From Eretmocerus hayati (lineage: Eukaryota > Arthropoda > Insecta > Hymenoptera > Aphelinidae), in NCBI GenBank assembly GCA_029851415.1, contig CM056742.1, positions 77,738,748 to 77,802,747 of the forward strand: a stretch of 64,000 nt of DNA, read 5' to 3'. Shown here piece by piece: positions 46,172 through 57,688 of this stretch. Both the position numbers and the translations under genes were made by a program. Position 1 is the stretch's first letter. Every line of letters begins with the position of its first letter. The notes beneath the pieces were generated by a model that was not told where the DNA came from, made no database searches, and was given only the letters and a program-made list of their open reading frames with translations.

Positions 46172-47609
46172 AGCTAAATCTTCATAATTCATCTTCGTAA
46201 TAACAGGAGAGAGGTGGAGCTTTGCAGTGGTACGTGTATATATGCAAAGATGAAGGGATATACTCGTATTCATTGTCAATCTGAAAGAATCTCATGGTAT
46301 TACACCTGTTGCCGATGTCAAGGGTAATGTCACGGTACCGAGGAGTACGAAATGAGCACGAAGGGTTGCTCACTCGTATTCCAAATTCATTATTGTGAAT
46401 TTTGCTTTCACCCCGTTCCTTTCACCTGAGGTCATTCTGACCCCAAGTCTGTTTCAGACCGCGAATACGGCGGTCAAAAGAAGGGTGTCGTAGTGCCATC
46501 AAACGTCAGTTCGGATGTGCCACTATACATGTGCAGTGTAATATAAGCTCGACAACGCGCCAGTGTACTGCCAGAAGGCCCAGGAGCTACGAGAAATTGT
46601 GTGGGGTCAGAGTTCTCCCCTTTGGGGTTAAAATTTGCCAGAGGTTTTTGACTGTGACCTACGGATTATTGTCTTGTTGCTGATTCATTTCGGTAGGAAA
46701 TTAGTACGCGACCGTTGAACGAGGTGAAGAATAATGTTTTACACTTTTTCCAGCACCATGCAGATAAACCACGATTTTTTCAATGTTTTTCATTATTTTG
46801 CACAGTTTTCATTCTTGATACACATATTGTCTTCGAAACGCTCATCACAATGATATTTGTGCGGGAGTGTATAATATTTCGAAAATAATCCCACGAGAAT
46901 GTTTGAAAAAGAACTGAGGAAACGGTCTGATGAAATGAATCGGTTACGCGTAATTTAAAAGAGATAAGGCCAATTGGGACTTATGTTTGGAATTGCGAAT
47001 TCCACATACAAAAATACTAGTTAAGGCTGTAACAACGATGGAATACTGTAGTTCACACTCTAAAATTCATGGGCGTCCAAGGATTGTGTTAATATCTTCA
47101 TTTCTTGTAGCATGACCGATGGCGTGCCGGCTAGCGTGGCTTCACAGAGGTATGGGGGGAACGGAATATGATTCTTACAATGAACAGCAATCTCTTTGAT
47201 TATCCTGGATTTCTAGAGAAACTTGAATTATTCATTATTTATTCGTTTTCGTACGTTCATGCTCTGTAACCAATAATAATTGTAAGCTCAGCTTTAGCTA
47301 GAGCCTTCGATGCAGAACGTACGTCAAAAATGTTTGACACTATGATAATAGGGATATTCTCACACTTTCAGATGTCAAAACGGCTAACCTGAAAAATCGA
47401 GTTTGAGCTAAAAGTATACACTCTTGTGGGTGCGATGTCAAAAATATCATGGGTACGGAAACTTCTTATCTCTGCTAGTATTAATGAGATAGCTAAGAGC
47501 TGTAAGCAGTGAATGCTCAAGGAAGTCACGTGGATCAACCGGAGTTTGTTATTGTTCGGTGTAACTGGTATGTATGTACTTTGAGAGGACATCCACGAAA
47601 GACATAATT

Positions 47610-49907
47610 TGAGTCATTTCGGAGCATTTCGATAAATCCCATCACCAGGGGGGGGGGGTAGGGTGTAGAATGAATCGTAAAAAATCTTCTTCTGTTGGTA
47701 CTATGATGAATTAGTACAAAAAAAATTTTTTTTCGTTTTTTTTTAGAACTCCGTTGGGCCCCAGGGCCCATGAAAGGACCGTTTCAGGCCCGTTTTTAGG
47801 ATATTTTCAAAAAATCCTAACTTTGACTAAACTCAATTATTTATGACGTACTTGGGCGGATTTTCTTCGCGAAGACCAGTACTTTCAAGATAAAATATGG
47901 TCCAAGATCAATAAATGAGCCTAGCGATTTGTAGGAGCTGTTTCCTGAGAGCAGATTATAGCGGTTTTTGGGCCTTCCTAAAAGTAGTGTAGTTCCCACT
48001 AGAAGAGTGATGATCGACTTTTACTTGTAGTCATTCCAAAGGTCTTGAAAAAACCGACAATCTCACCACTGGTAAAAGTCGATTATAATATTTTTTAAAG
48101 GTGCCACCGTCGACAGAAGTTGAGAAATTTTCGGATAATGCCAAACTTTGAGCTTTATTTACAAAAATCATTTTTTTATTTTCGCCCCTTAAACTGTGCG
48201 AATACGTTCTTCAACACAAATCCTATCAACTAGAAGTATAATCTCAGTGGCCATTTTGGTTCCTGATTTGTGGTGGACACTTTAAAGTACCTTTTTTGAC
48301 TTTTTGCTAAGAAGTACCTCGTGACCATGGCTCACGTATGCCTCCATATGGACTGACGTGCACTAAATTGGGTGGATTTGCTGCCAAAAGTACCCCAAAA
48401 TATGTGTGAAAACTTCCGCAGGCGAGCCTTGAGAGCAAGATGCGAGCTGGAGATTTTTCCTACGAGTCGAAAATGGACACTATTTCGGGTATTTCAGCGC
48501 AGGTGAGCGTGGGGCGGATTTACGCGTTTCTGCTAGTGAACGAGACAAGTAGGTAAAACAGGGGTTGAAGCGTGATTTTTCGACTCAAAATGACCTTCTG
48601 AACACGATCCCGGAGTCAGCTTGCCCCTATATTATCGCCATCTAGCTCTGGTAAAAAAAAACGCTGATAACAGCGTTTTTATTCCCGTAGAAACATTGGA
48701 TGACTCACTAAGACCAAACTGACCCCGGGATCGTGCTAAGAAGGTCATCTCGAGTCGAAAAATCATACTCCAACCCCTGTTTTAGCTACTTGTCTCGTTT
48801 ACTAGCAGAAACGCGTATATCCGCGCTCACGCTCGTCTGCGCTGAAATAGCCGAAATACTGCCCATTTTTCAATCGCAACAAAATCTCCAGCTCGCATCA
48901 GGCTCTTTGCTCGCCTGCGGAGGTTTTCACATATATTTTGTGGTACTTTGGATAGCAAATCCATACAATTTAGTGCACGTCAGTACATATGGAGGCATCG
49001 CGAGCCATGGTCATGAGGTGCTTTTTAGCAAAGAGTCAAAAAAAAGGGTACTCTAAAGTGTCCACCACAAATCAGAAACGAAAATAGACACTGAGATTAT
49101 CCATGTAGTTGATAGTACTTGTGTTGAAGAACATATTCGCACAGTTTAACGGTCGAAAATACAAAAAATGATTTTTCATTGCTCTAACCTAAAAATGCTG
49201 CGTTTGAACGCGATTTTAGGGTTCTCGTAATGAAAATAAAACATCCGCACTTCGCTTGCAAGCTCATTTCGAGCCCTGGAGGACATGTCTGTTTCGCTTC
49301 GCTCAACAGACACACTGTCCTAGTGCCCGAAATGGGCTACCGCGCTCAGTACGGATATACTACTTGTGAATTGATCTAAAAGTTTGGCATTTCCTAAAAT
49401 TTGCTCAACTTCTATCGACTGTGGCACCTCTAAAACATACGATAACTGTCTTGTACAATTTGTGAAATTGTAGGCCTTTTCAAGACCTTTAAAATGGCCC
49501 CTGGTAATAGTCGATTCTCACTTTTCTAGCAGGAGCTACATCACTTTTAGGGAGGCTCAAAAATCGCTAAAATCTGCTTTCGAGAAGTAGCTCTTAAAAA
49601 TGGCTAGGCTCATTAACTGATTTTGAACAATTCTTTCCTTGAAAGTACTGGTCATGACAAAGAAAATGCGCGCGAGTACGTCAAAAAAATTGAGTTTTTT
49701 TAAAGTTATGATCTTTTGAAAATAGGCTAAAAACGGACCCAAAACGGCCTCTTTATGGGTTCTGGGGCCAAGGAAAGATCTAAAAAAATTTCAAAAAAAA
49801 TCCTTTTGTACTATTTCAAGATAGTACCAACAGAAAAAAATTCCTTGGGGTTTTGTCCAGACCCCCCTGGTGACGGGATTTGTCGAACTGCTCCGAAATG
49901 ACTCATA
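47610..49907. mobile_element. R1 foldback element, complete (right arm copy)
   Basis: Mirror of 38166-40465, including the hairpin insertion at about 49170-49365 and both ends (TGAGTCATTTCGGAGC on the left, GCTCCGAAATGACTCATA on the right). Confidence 0.8.
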
Positions 49908-51226
49908 TACTATTCACTTCTGATGCATTGGCCACCTCTGAAAATCTCATTTCAAAGTGTGTTACTTGCGTTTACTTTACGATTGATAAAAATTAATCCA
50001 ATTAATTCCAGGTTCCGCAATAACCTATGTTAAGGTTACAGGAATGTCTCATTATCCTGAAAAATTCAATCAACGATTTCAATATTTTGTGTACAGTGGG
50101 AGCGATGGCAAGCTCAGCTTTGCGAAGCATCTTCATAATTCCAACGATTCAATGTACGTCGATAAATCAACATAGGTCCAATCAATTTCAGGTATTTGAA
50201 TAACTTCTCTTTGGGTTGGAATCGAGGATATGGTCACGCTCCTAAATCCAACCAATGGTCTTCTTTTCTCCTGTTACTTCATAGCAAAGGTTAACTTATT
50301 TTCGATATAATTTATGCATGGAATGTACGTGAACCCATCTATATCAATCCAATTAATTCCAGGTTTTAAAAACTTTTGATGAGAGGTTCGGAAATTGTAT
50401 GTAATTGCTTTGGTCATTCCAATCAATTGTCTCGTTCCTTTCTGTGGAGTGAAAGCGATGGTGAGCATATGATTCAAAACAATTTTCATTGTGTCGACGC
50501 GTCAAGATGGAGTAGGAATTTATCAATACCAATCAAATGAATTTTAGGTTTTTGAATCACCCTATCGAGGTTGATTGAAAGGTTGGGGAAGTGTATAAAA
50601 TTCATTCCGTTGTTTCAATGAATAGTATCGTATCTCTTGTTGAATTAAAGCAAAGGTGAGCATATTGTTCAATATAATTTTTATTTTGCCAACACATGTA
50701 CTTGAATAAGATCCATCAATATGAATCCAATGATTTTCAGGTTTCTGAATAAATTTCATCAAGCTTTAAAAAAGATATATTATATTACCTTTACCACTCT
50801 CATAAAAGGCCTCGATTTAACCTCTAGCATGGAAGCGATGGTAAGCAAATTATCGGAACGTCTGTATATGTATAACATTTACATGAGTCGAACAATATCA
50901 ATCCCATTGATTCCAGATGTATAGGAATGAGCTCCGCCAAAAATTGGACAAGGTATATCCTAACCCAAATCATCATTATCAACGGTATCGATTTTCCCTG
51001 TGTATTGTGATCATTGGTAAGCCGATTTTCTAAGAAAATTATTATCGTTGCAACGAACAACTTCACTTGAATCATTCGACACGAATTCAGTTATGTACAA
51101 AATATCCCGCCTCGAGCTTCGGTATAGGTGAATATCAACCCTCGTTATTTTGATGAACGGTCTCAGTTATTCTTGTAACGTGTGAGCGATGGTGAGCACG
51201 TATTTCAAAATGATTTTTTTTTCATT

Positions 51227-51712
51227 CAGAATCATGGATGTTATTAGTGGATTGGACGAGCACTGAATTTTTGACCTAATTGAATTCGATCATTTCAATG
51301 CATCTGAGATCCATCATAATTATATGAAAATTGTCAGAGATTTTTTTGGAAAGAAAAATACTAACAAAATTCAATCAATATCAATCAGCGGCCGTGGATA
51401 GATACAACTATGTATCCCCTCATATATATATGAGGGAATAAATGCACAGATGATGAGGAATTCCTACCTAGAATGAGTAGAGCTCCGCAATCGTCCCGGT
51501 AGCGTAGTTGGACCACCCTTCAAGCGGGAGATCGTGAGTCCGAGCCTCACCTGAGGCTTATTTTTCCATCTGTGTTGTCCTTTCCAAAAAATGCTCTGCG
51601 AATTTCCGTGTAATTATCATTGAACTCGGATGCATTAAAATGATCGAATTCAATTTGATCAAAAATTCATTTCTCGTCCAATCCACGAATAACATTCATG
51701 ATTCTAAATTGG
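51227..51712. repeat. Inverted repeat of about 135 bp flanking a tRNA-like insert
   Basis: 51227-51360 is complementary to 51575-51712 (shared core GTGGATTGGACGAG and TTGAATTCGATCATTT). Between them lie a short palindrome (CCCTCATATATATATGAGGG) and the tRNA-like sequence. Confidence 0.7.
51493..51557 (+). tRNA. tRNA-like sequence (tRNA pseudogene or SINE head)
   Basis: An A-box match TAGCGTAGTTGG (51500-51511), a perfect 5-bp T-arm GTGAG-TCCGAGC-CTCAC (51534-51550) and a 7-base acceptor pairing GTCCCGG with CTGAGGC at six of seven positions (two wobbles). A possible anticodon loop TTCAAGC suggests CAA. It is short (65 nt), has a three-base variable region and a C in place of the second T of the T-loop, so it is unlikely to be a functional tRNA. 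Confidence 0.45.
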
Positions 51713-52129
51713 AAGCATCAGGAGCACAAAGAAAATCCAATCAATGATATCTTTTTGTAAACAAAAAATTGAATCAAAGGACATAAATTCCTATTAATCC
51801 AATAAATTCTAGTATTGTAAATAATCTTCATGAAGGTTTGCAGGATGGATATTGTCACCCTCATTATTGTTATCAATGGTCTTCGTTTTGCTTGTGAAAG
51901 AAGAGTGACAGGAAGCTTGTTTTTCGAAAGAATCTTGATTTTTTCAACAGTCGAAATGTAAGTAGTTACACCAATATCAATACAATCCAATCCAGGGGCT
52001 GGAAGAACATGTTTTTCCAGATCAAAAGGATGAAAGTATATCATTACCTTCATTGTTTCAATGAATGATATTGATTTTACGTGTGATGGATTTTTCAATT
52101 GCACTGTTCGATGTGAACCTTGAAGCTTA

Positions 52130-52457
52130 ACATTATTTAGATACTTCCGGACAACTTTCTCTCTTTGAGTTTTGGTATGGTTGAAAACTGAGAAACTTCC
52201 TCGCATGTCGAAAATTGAAGATCGGGGATCGAGCGCAATTAAACCATAGAATGCGAGAGACCCACGAAAACGACGAAAATGTTATGATTTCTATAAATTC
52301 TCTGTAACTGTTTTTTGTAACGAGTTTTCCACAGTATTAAAGCAGAGCTAATCAAGTATGTGCATAACAGTTTTCAGATCATTTTATCGAGTCGTTCTAC
52401 AATAATCGTACTTATGGATTAGACAGGGCCGCGAGCTCGTCGGCAGGAGCTAGTGAT
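52130..52457. repeat. Diverged copy of the 52459-53366 element's arm
   Basis: Contains the TTCCTCGCATGTCGAAAATT block and the CCACAGTAT..AAGCA..GCTAAT block in the same order as the right arm of the neighbouring element, with considerable divergence. Confidence 0.55.
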
Positions 52458-52458
52458 T

Positions 52459-53366
52459 CACTGAGAGAAATAAAAAGCAGAAAGAGCTCGACACTCAAGC
52501 AGAATCTGCTTGACTCGTCAGATATTCAGTAGCTCCGCCCGCCCGCGTGGACGCCCTGTACATATCATACGATTGCTGCAAAACGATTTGATGTTATGAT
52601 CTGAAAATTCGTATGTGCATACTTGAATAGCACTGCTTCCATACTGTGGAAAATCTGTTTCAAAAAACAGCACAAAAAAAATCTAGAAAAATCGAAAGAT
52701 TTGCCTCGGTTATTGTGGATTCACAATAAAAGGCATGATTTTCGACATGCGAGGAATTTTTTCAGCTTTTAACCATTCGAGAACTCAAAGGGAGAAAGTT
52801 GTTCAGGATTCTCAGAATAATGTTAATCTCCAAGATTTGAATCGAATGATGCAATTGAAAAAAAGTTACAGTAGTTTTTGTATTCGGCTCCTTAGCATCC
52901 GTCGAGTACAGGTCTGAGTTTACAACGCGTCGACAAACAGTCTCGAAGAAATTCTCATACATTTTTTTCTATCGCATCAATCGATCTGAACTCTCAACAT
53001 TAACATGGTTCTGACAATTCTGAACAACTTTCTCGCTTTGAGTATTCGAATAGATGAAAGCTGAAAAAATTCCTCGCATGTCGAAAATTATGCCTTTTAT
53101 TGTGAATCCACGATAACGAAGGCAAATCTTCTGATTTTTCTAATTTTTTTGGAGCTGTTTTTTGATACAGATTTTCCACAGTATGGAAGCAATGCTAATT
53201 AAGTATGCACATGCAAATTTTCATATCATTTCATCAAGTGGTTTTGCAGTAATCGTATGATATTCACAAGATACGCGCTCGGGCGGGCGGAGCTACCGAA
53301 TACCTGACGAGTCAAGCAGATTCTGCTTGAGTGTCGAGCTCTTTCTGCATTTTATTTCTCTCAGTG
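52459..53366. mobile_element. Long-TIR element, about 330-bp arms, CACTGAGAGAAATAAAA ends
   Basis: The left end CACTGAGAGAAATAAAA continues with GCAGAAAGAGCTCGACACTC and matches the complement of the right end at about 53040-53366. It contains the self-complementary TCAAGCAGAATCTGCTTGA. TT lies directly outside both ends. No transposase ORF. Confidence 0.75.
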
Positions 53367-53869
53367 TTCACTCGATCGACTTGTCAAGCAAATTCTGATG
53401 CTTGCAGGGGCTCTCAAGATCGTTCTGTTTATGTTTCACTTGTCTCAGTGACTGACATAAACTTGATAAAGCACCGGAGCCTAATCTCTGCCGGAGCCAG
53501 AGTGTCGCCGTGTCGGCTGCCATCAGTGTATACACCAAATCGCACGCAAAGCTCTCAAATATTTCCGAAACTATTAAAAACATGAACGCACGTCTTGTAG
53601 CAGCAGAGTAGATATTGGCCTGTGCAGATACCATGTGATTCATCAAGATATGGATGTGCATCAATTATTGTGACGATATTTTTTCGGGAATCTTGGAGAT
53701 CTGGCTCACATAACCTGGACGCAAGAGTCGGTCCCGCATTTTTCATTGGAACATTGTCACGGAGATTTTGGCAGATCTTCATCAAATCCCAGCCTATTCA
53801 CCGTCTTCTAGATGAATTTTCCAGATTCAGGCTGCCAAAAAGGGCAGATTTGGTTTCGCAGTAAAAATT
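53367..53869. other. Spacer before the right satellite array
   Basis: Unique-looking, no recognised gene. Short open frames on both strands have no family resemblance. Confidence 0.4.
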
Positions 53870-56800
53870 TTTTCTTTCGTCCCAGCGATCAATCGCTGGT
53901 GAGTTGGAAACATATCTCTCCTGAGATATCTGGATATTCTTCTTGCTTCATGAGTTGAACTTTTTCATCTCATAGTTTGATAACTCATTCACTTACCTAA
54001 AGTAATTTCCATTCTCACGGTATTGAGTAAGTTTTCCCAAGATTTTCAAGATTTTCATTTTCTGAAATGAAAACTGAGCTTTTTGCAAAACATCAAACTG
54101 TAAAAGTTTGCAAGCTTCAGATTCTGTGCCTACAAAATATGCCTCATCTTGCTGACTAAAACTCATTTAACTTTGTTTTCTCTTCTTCAGTGTCTGTATT
54201 GAGTCAACATGTGGAACGAGTCAAATTATTGATATTGGTCACTCATTCAGCCAGCAGTGAGCAAGTTGATGCCAGGCATCTCACCAGTCACTCAGCAAAC
54301 TAGCAAAGTACCGAAAGAGTATTGACCTCAACAAGAAATCTTGTCAGTCTTTCAGCAGTGAAAGTTTTAGTCCTAACAAATGGGTGAGTCGGTAAGCAAG
54401 GTCTCCTCTGCAACCATCAAGTTTTCTTCATGTTTTTTCAGATGAGTTTTTCCATGTCATGGTTTCATGACTTATGAACTTGCTTTCAGAACTTACCATT
54501 ATCATGGTGAAGAAAAAATGTTTCAAAGATTTTCAAGATTTTCATTTCTCGAAATGGAAACTGCACTTTTTTGATGATTTTCCAATGTAAAAGCTTGCTT
54601 TTCTCATATTCTGAGCCTGAAAAATATGCCCCATCTTGATCGGTGAAACTGATTCTACTTCGCTTTTCCCTTTTCAGTGTTTGGTTTTCGTAAACATGTG
54701 GATCGACTCAAATTGTATATAATAGGTACTCATCCAGTAAGCAGTGAATAAGTTGATGTCAGTCATCACATCAGTCATGCATCAAAGATCCAGAAGAGTC
54801 TTTCCTTCTTCAGGGGAACTGGTTCAGCCTTTCACCAGCGAAAGTTTTGGTTTCGTTCCAGCGATTAGGTGAGTTGGTAACCTAGTTCTCTCCTGGGACC
54901 ATTGGACTTTTTTGAGGTTCCTTGAGATGAGGGATCTCATCACATGGTTTGATAACTGACTCACTTTCCTCTAGAAATGCTTTTTTTGGTATTAAAGAAT
55001 TAGTTCCAAAAAATTCCAAAATTCGAATTTCTTAAAATGGAAACTGCATTTTTTGCAGAAGTTTCCACTGTAAATGCTTGCTGTTTTCATGTTCTGGACC
55101 TGAAAAAAACCCGTCATCTTTGAGAGTAAGACTCATTTCCCTTTGCATTTTCCTTTTCGGTGTTTGGTTTCAGACATAATCCGGATCGACTAAAACTACA
55201 GATATTTGGTACTCATCCAGTCAGCATTAAGTAAGTTGATGTCAGTCATCACATCAGTCATGCATCAAAGGTCCAGAAGAGTCTTTACTTCTTCAGGAGA
55301 ACTGGTTCAGCCTTTCACCAGCGAAAGTTTTGGTTTCGTTCCAGCGATTAGGTGACTTGGTAACCTAGTTCTCTCCTGGGACCATTGGACATTTTTGAGG
55401 TTCCTTGAGATGAGGGATCTCATCACATGGTTTGATAACTGACTCACTTTCCTCTAGAAATGCTTTTTTTGGTATTAAAGAATTAGTTCCAAAAAATTCC
55501 AAAATTTGAATTTCTTAAAATGGAAACTGCATTTTTTGCAGAAGTTTCCACTGTAAATGCTTGCTGTTTCCATGTTCTGGACCTGAAAAAACCCGTCATC
55601 TTTGAGAGTAATACTCATTTCCCTTTGCATTTTCCTTTTCAGTGTTTGGTTTCAGACAGCATCCGGATCGACTAAAATTACAGATATTTGGTACTCATCC
55701 AGTAAGCAGTGAATAAGTTGATGTCAGTCATCACATCAGTCATGCCTCAAAGATCCAGAAGAGTCTTTACTTCTTCAGGGGAACTGGTTCAGCCTTTCAC
55801 CAGCGAAAGTTTTGGTTTCGTTCCAGCGATTAGGTGAGTTGGTAACCTAGTTCTCTCCTGGGACCATTGTACATTTTTGAGGTTCCTTGAGATGAGGGAT
55901 CCCATCTCATGGTTTGATAACTGACTCACTTTCCTCTAGAAATGCTTTTTTTGGTATTGAAAGAGATGTTCCAAAAAATTTCAAAATTTGAATTTCTTAA
56001 AATGAAAACTGCATTTCTTGCAGAAGTTTCCACTGTAAATGCTTGCTGTTTTCATGTTCTGGACCTGAAAAAAACCCCTCATCTTTGAGAGTAATACTCA
56101 TTTCCCTTTGCATTTTCCTTTTCAGTGTTTGGTTTTAGACAGCATCCGGATCGACTAAAACTACAGATATTTGGTTCTCATCCAGTCAGCAGTAAGTAAG
56201 TTGATGTCAGTCATCATATCCGTCATGCAGCAAAGGTCAAGAAAATCCTTGCCATTTCCAAGAAATAACTGTCAGTCTTTCAGCAGTGAGAGTTCTAGTG
56301 CTAACAAATAGGTGAGTCGGTAACCTAGGTCTCCCCTGCAACCATCAAGTTCTCTTCATGTTTTCTCAAATGAGGTATTCCATGTCATGTTTTCATGACT
56401 TATGAACTTGCTCTCAGAAATTCCCATTGTTATGGTTAACAAAAATTGTTTGAGAGATTTTCAAGATTTTCATTTCTCAAAATGGAAACTGCATTTTTTT
56501 GATGATTTTCCAATGTAAAAGCTTGCTTTTTTCATATTCTGAGCCTGAAGAATATGCCCCATCTTGATCGGTGAAACTGATTCTACTTCGCTTTTCCCTT
56601 TTCAGTGTTTGGTTTTCGTAAACATGTGGATCGACTCAAATTGTATATAATAGGTACTCATCCAGTAAGCAGTGAATAGGTTGATGTCAGTCATCACATC
56701 AGTCATGCATCAAAGGTCTAGAAAAGTCTTGCCATCCTCAAGGAAACTGTATCAGTCTCTCAACAGCAAAAGTTTTGGTTTTGTTCCAGCGATTAGGTGA

Positions 56801-57000
56801 GTTGGTAACCTAGGTCTCTTCAGGAACCATTGGATATTCTTGAGGTTTCTTGAGATGAGGTATCTCATCTCATAGTTTGATAGCTTACTCACTCTCCTTT
56901 GGAAATTTCCATTTTCTTGGTTATAAAGAATTCTTTTAGAAATTTTCAAAGATTTCCATTTTCAAAATGAAAACTTAGTTTTGTTAAAAAATTTCCACCG
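53870..57000 (-). repeat. 481-bp satellite, right array (inverted relative to left)
   Basis: Seven monomer starts near 53888, 54377, 54863, 55345, 55826, 56305 and 56793. The order of the two monomer types differs from the left array, with three consecutive CGATTAGGTGAGTTGG-type monomers, so it was not homogenised with it. On the plus strand each monomer shows CCTTTTCAG or similar and, roughly 185-200 bases later, AG|GTGAGT. Confidence 0.9.
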
Positions 57001-57688
57001 TAGAAGCTCGCTGCCTTGAGATTCTGGGCATGGAAAATATGCCTCATCTTGATGAGTGAAACTCTTTCCACTTTGCTTTATCCTTTTCAGTGTTTGTGGT
57101 CAGTAATCATGTGGCCACGATTATTCTCAATTTGACTATTCAATCCAAACTTTTATGCAACCACAGAGAATCTACCCTTGCAAATTTGTCAAAATTATAG
57201 TAAGCTTGATACTTTTGGATTGGATGTCAAGTTCAGAAGAATTGGTACAACAAATCCAAGTCACACGGTGAAAATGTCACAGAGTCCGGTTCAATTATTA
57301 TTCTTGGATCCTATAATCATCAAACACAGAGATCACAATTCTGAATCATGAATCTTGCAGAACCAGATTCTTGAATCTTGATAGAGATTTCAAATGTGAT
57401 AAATTTTTGCGAGATTTGAAATGCATTTTGGAGATTCCCAAATGCATGAATGCATAAATCATCGCACAAAAACCATCTGCAGCATTGATATTATTTACAA
57501 GAGTATCGCAGCAGAAAGTATATAAACTCTCCGTGCTTCTCAACTTCATCTCAACTCAACTTATATTAATGCTGCTCGTACACCGACCAGCAGAAGATCG
57601 TCGGAGAAACTTCTCCGTCGCCGCGGCCCCCACCGCGCATGTCTGCAGGGGTTTGAGGAGAGGGACTATACTACGCTTGACACCCCTG
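53870..57688 (-). repeat. Right arm of the outer giant inverted duplication
   Basis: Reverse complement of the left arm. 57000-57688 matches 23039-24450 closely apart from the 720-base segment missing here. The end at GACACCCCTG mirrors the left boundary. Confidence 0.85.

Larger units (their letters stand above)
45484..50279 (-). repeat. Right arm of the inner giant inverted duplication
   Basis: Mirror of 37794-42545. It holds half an R1 (45484-46069), 1.5 kb of other sequence and a complete R1 (47610-49907), all reversed. It retains about 48 bases near 46250-46300 that the left arm lacks. Confidence 0.9.
49985..52110 (+). repeat. About 185-bp exon-like tandem repeats, degenerate
   Basis: Blocks beginning TT[C/T]CAGGTTT.TGAAT or similar recur near 50011, 50195, 50361, 50547, 50738, 50914, 51812 and 51993. 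In several units about 110-130 bases later comes AAAGCGATG|GTGAGC or GATGGTAAGC. Each unit therefore has an acceptor-like start and a donor-like end in the same order. No frame is kept open across units, so any product would be noncoding. The first unit lies inside the inner palindrome arm, and a mirror unit is at about 38040. 51227-51712 interrupts the series. Confidence 0.6.
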
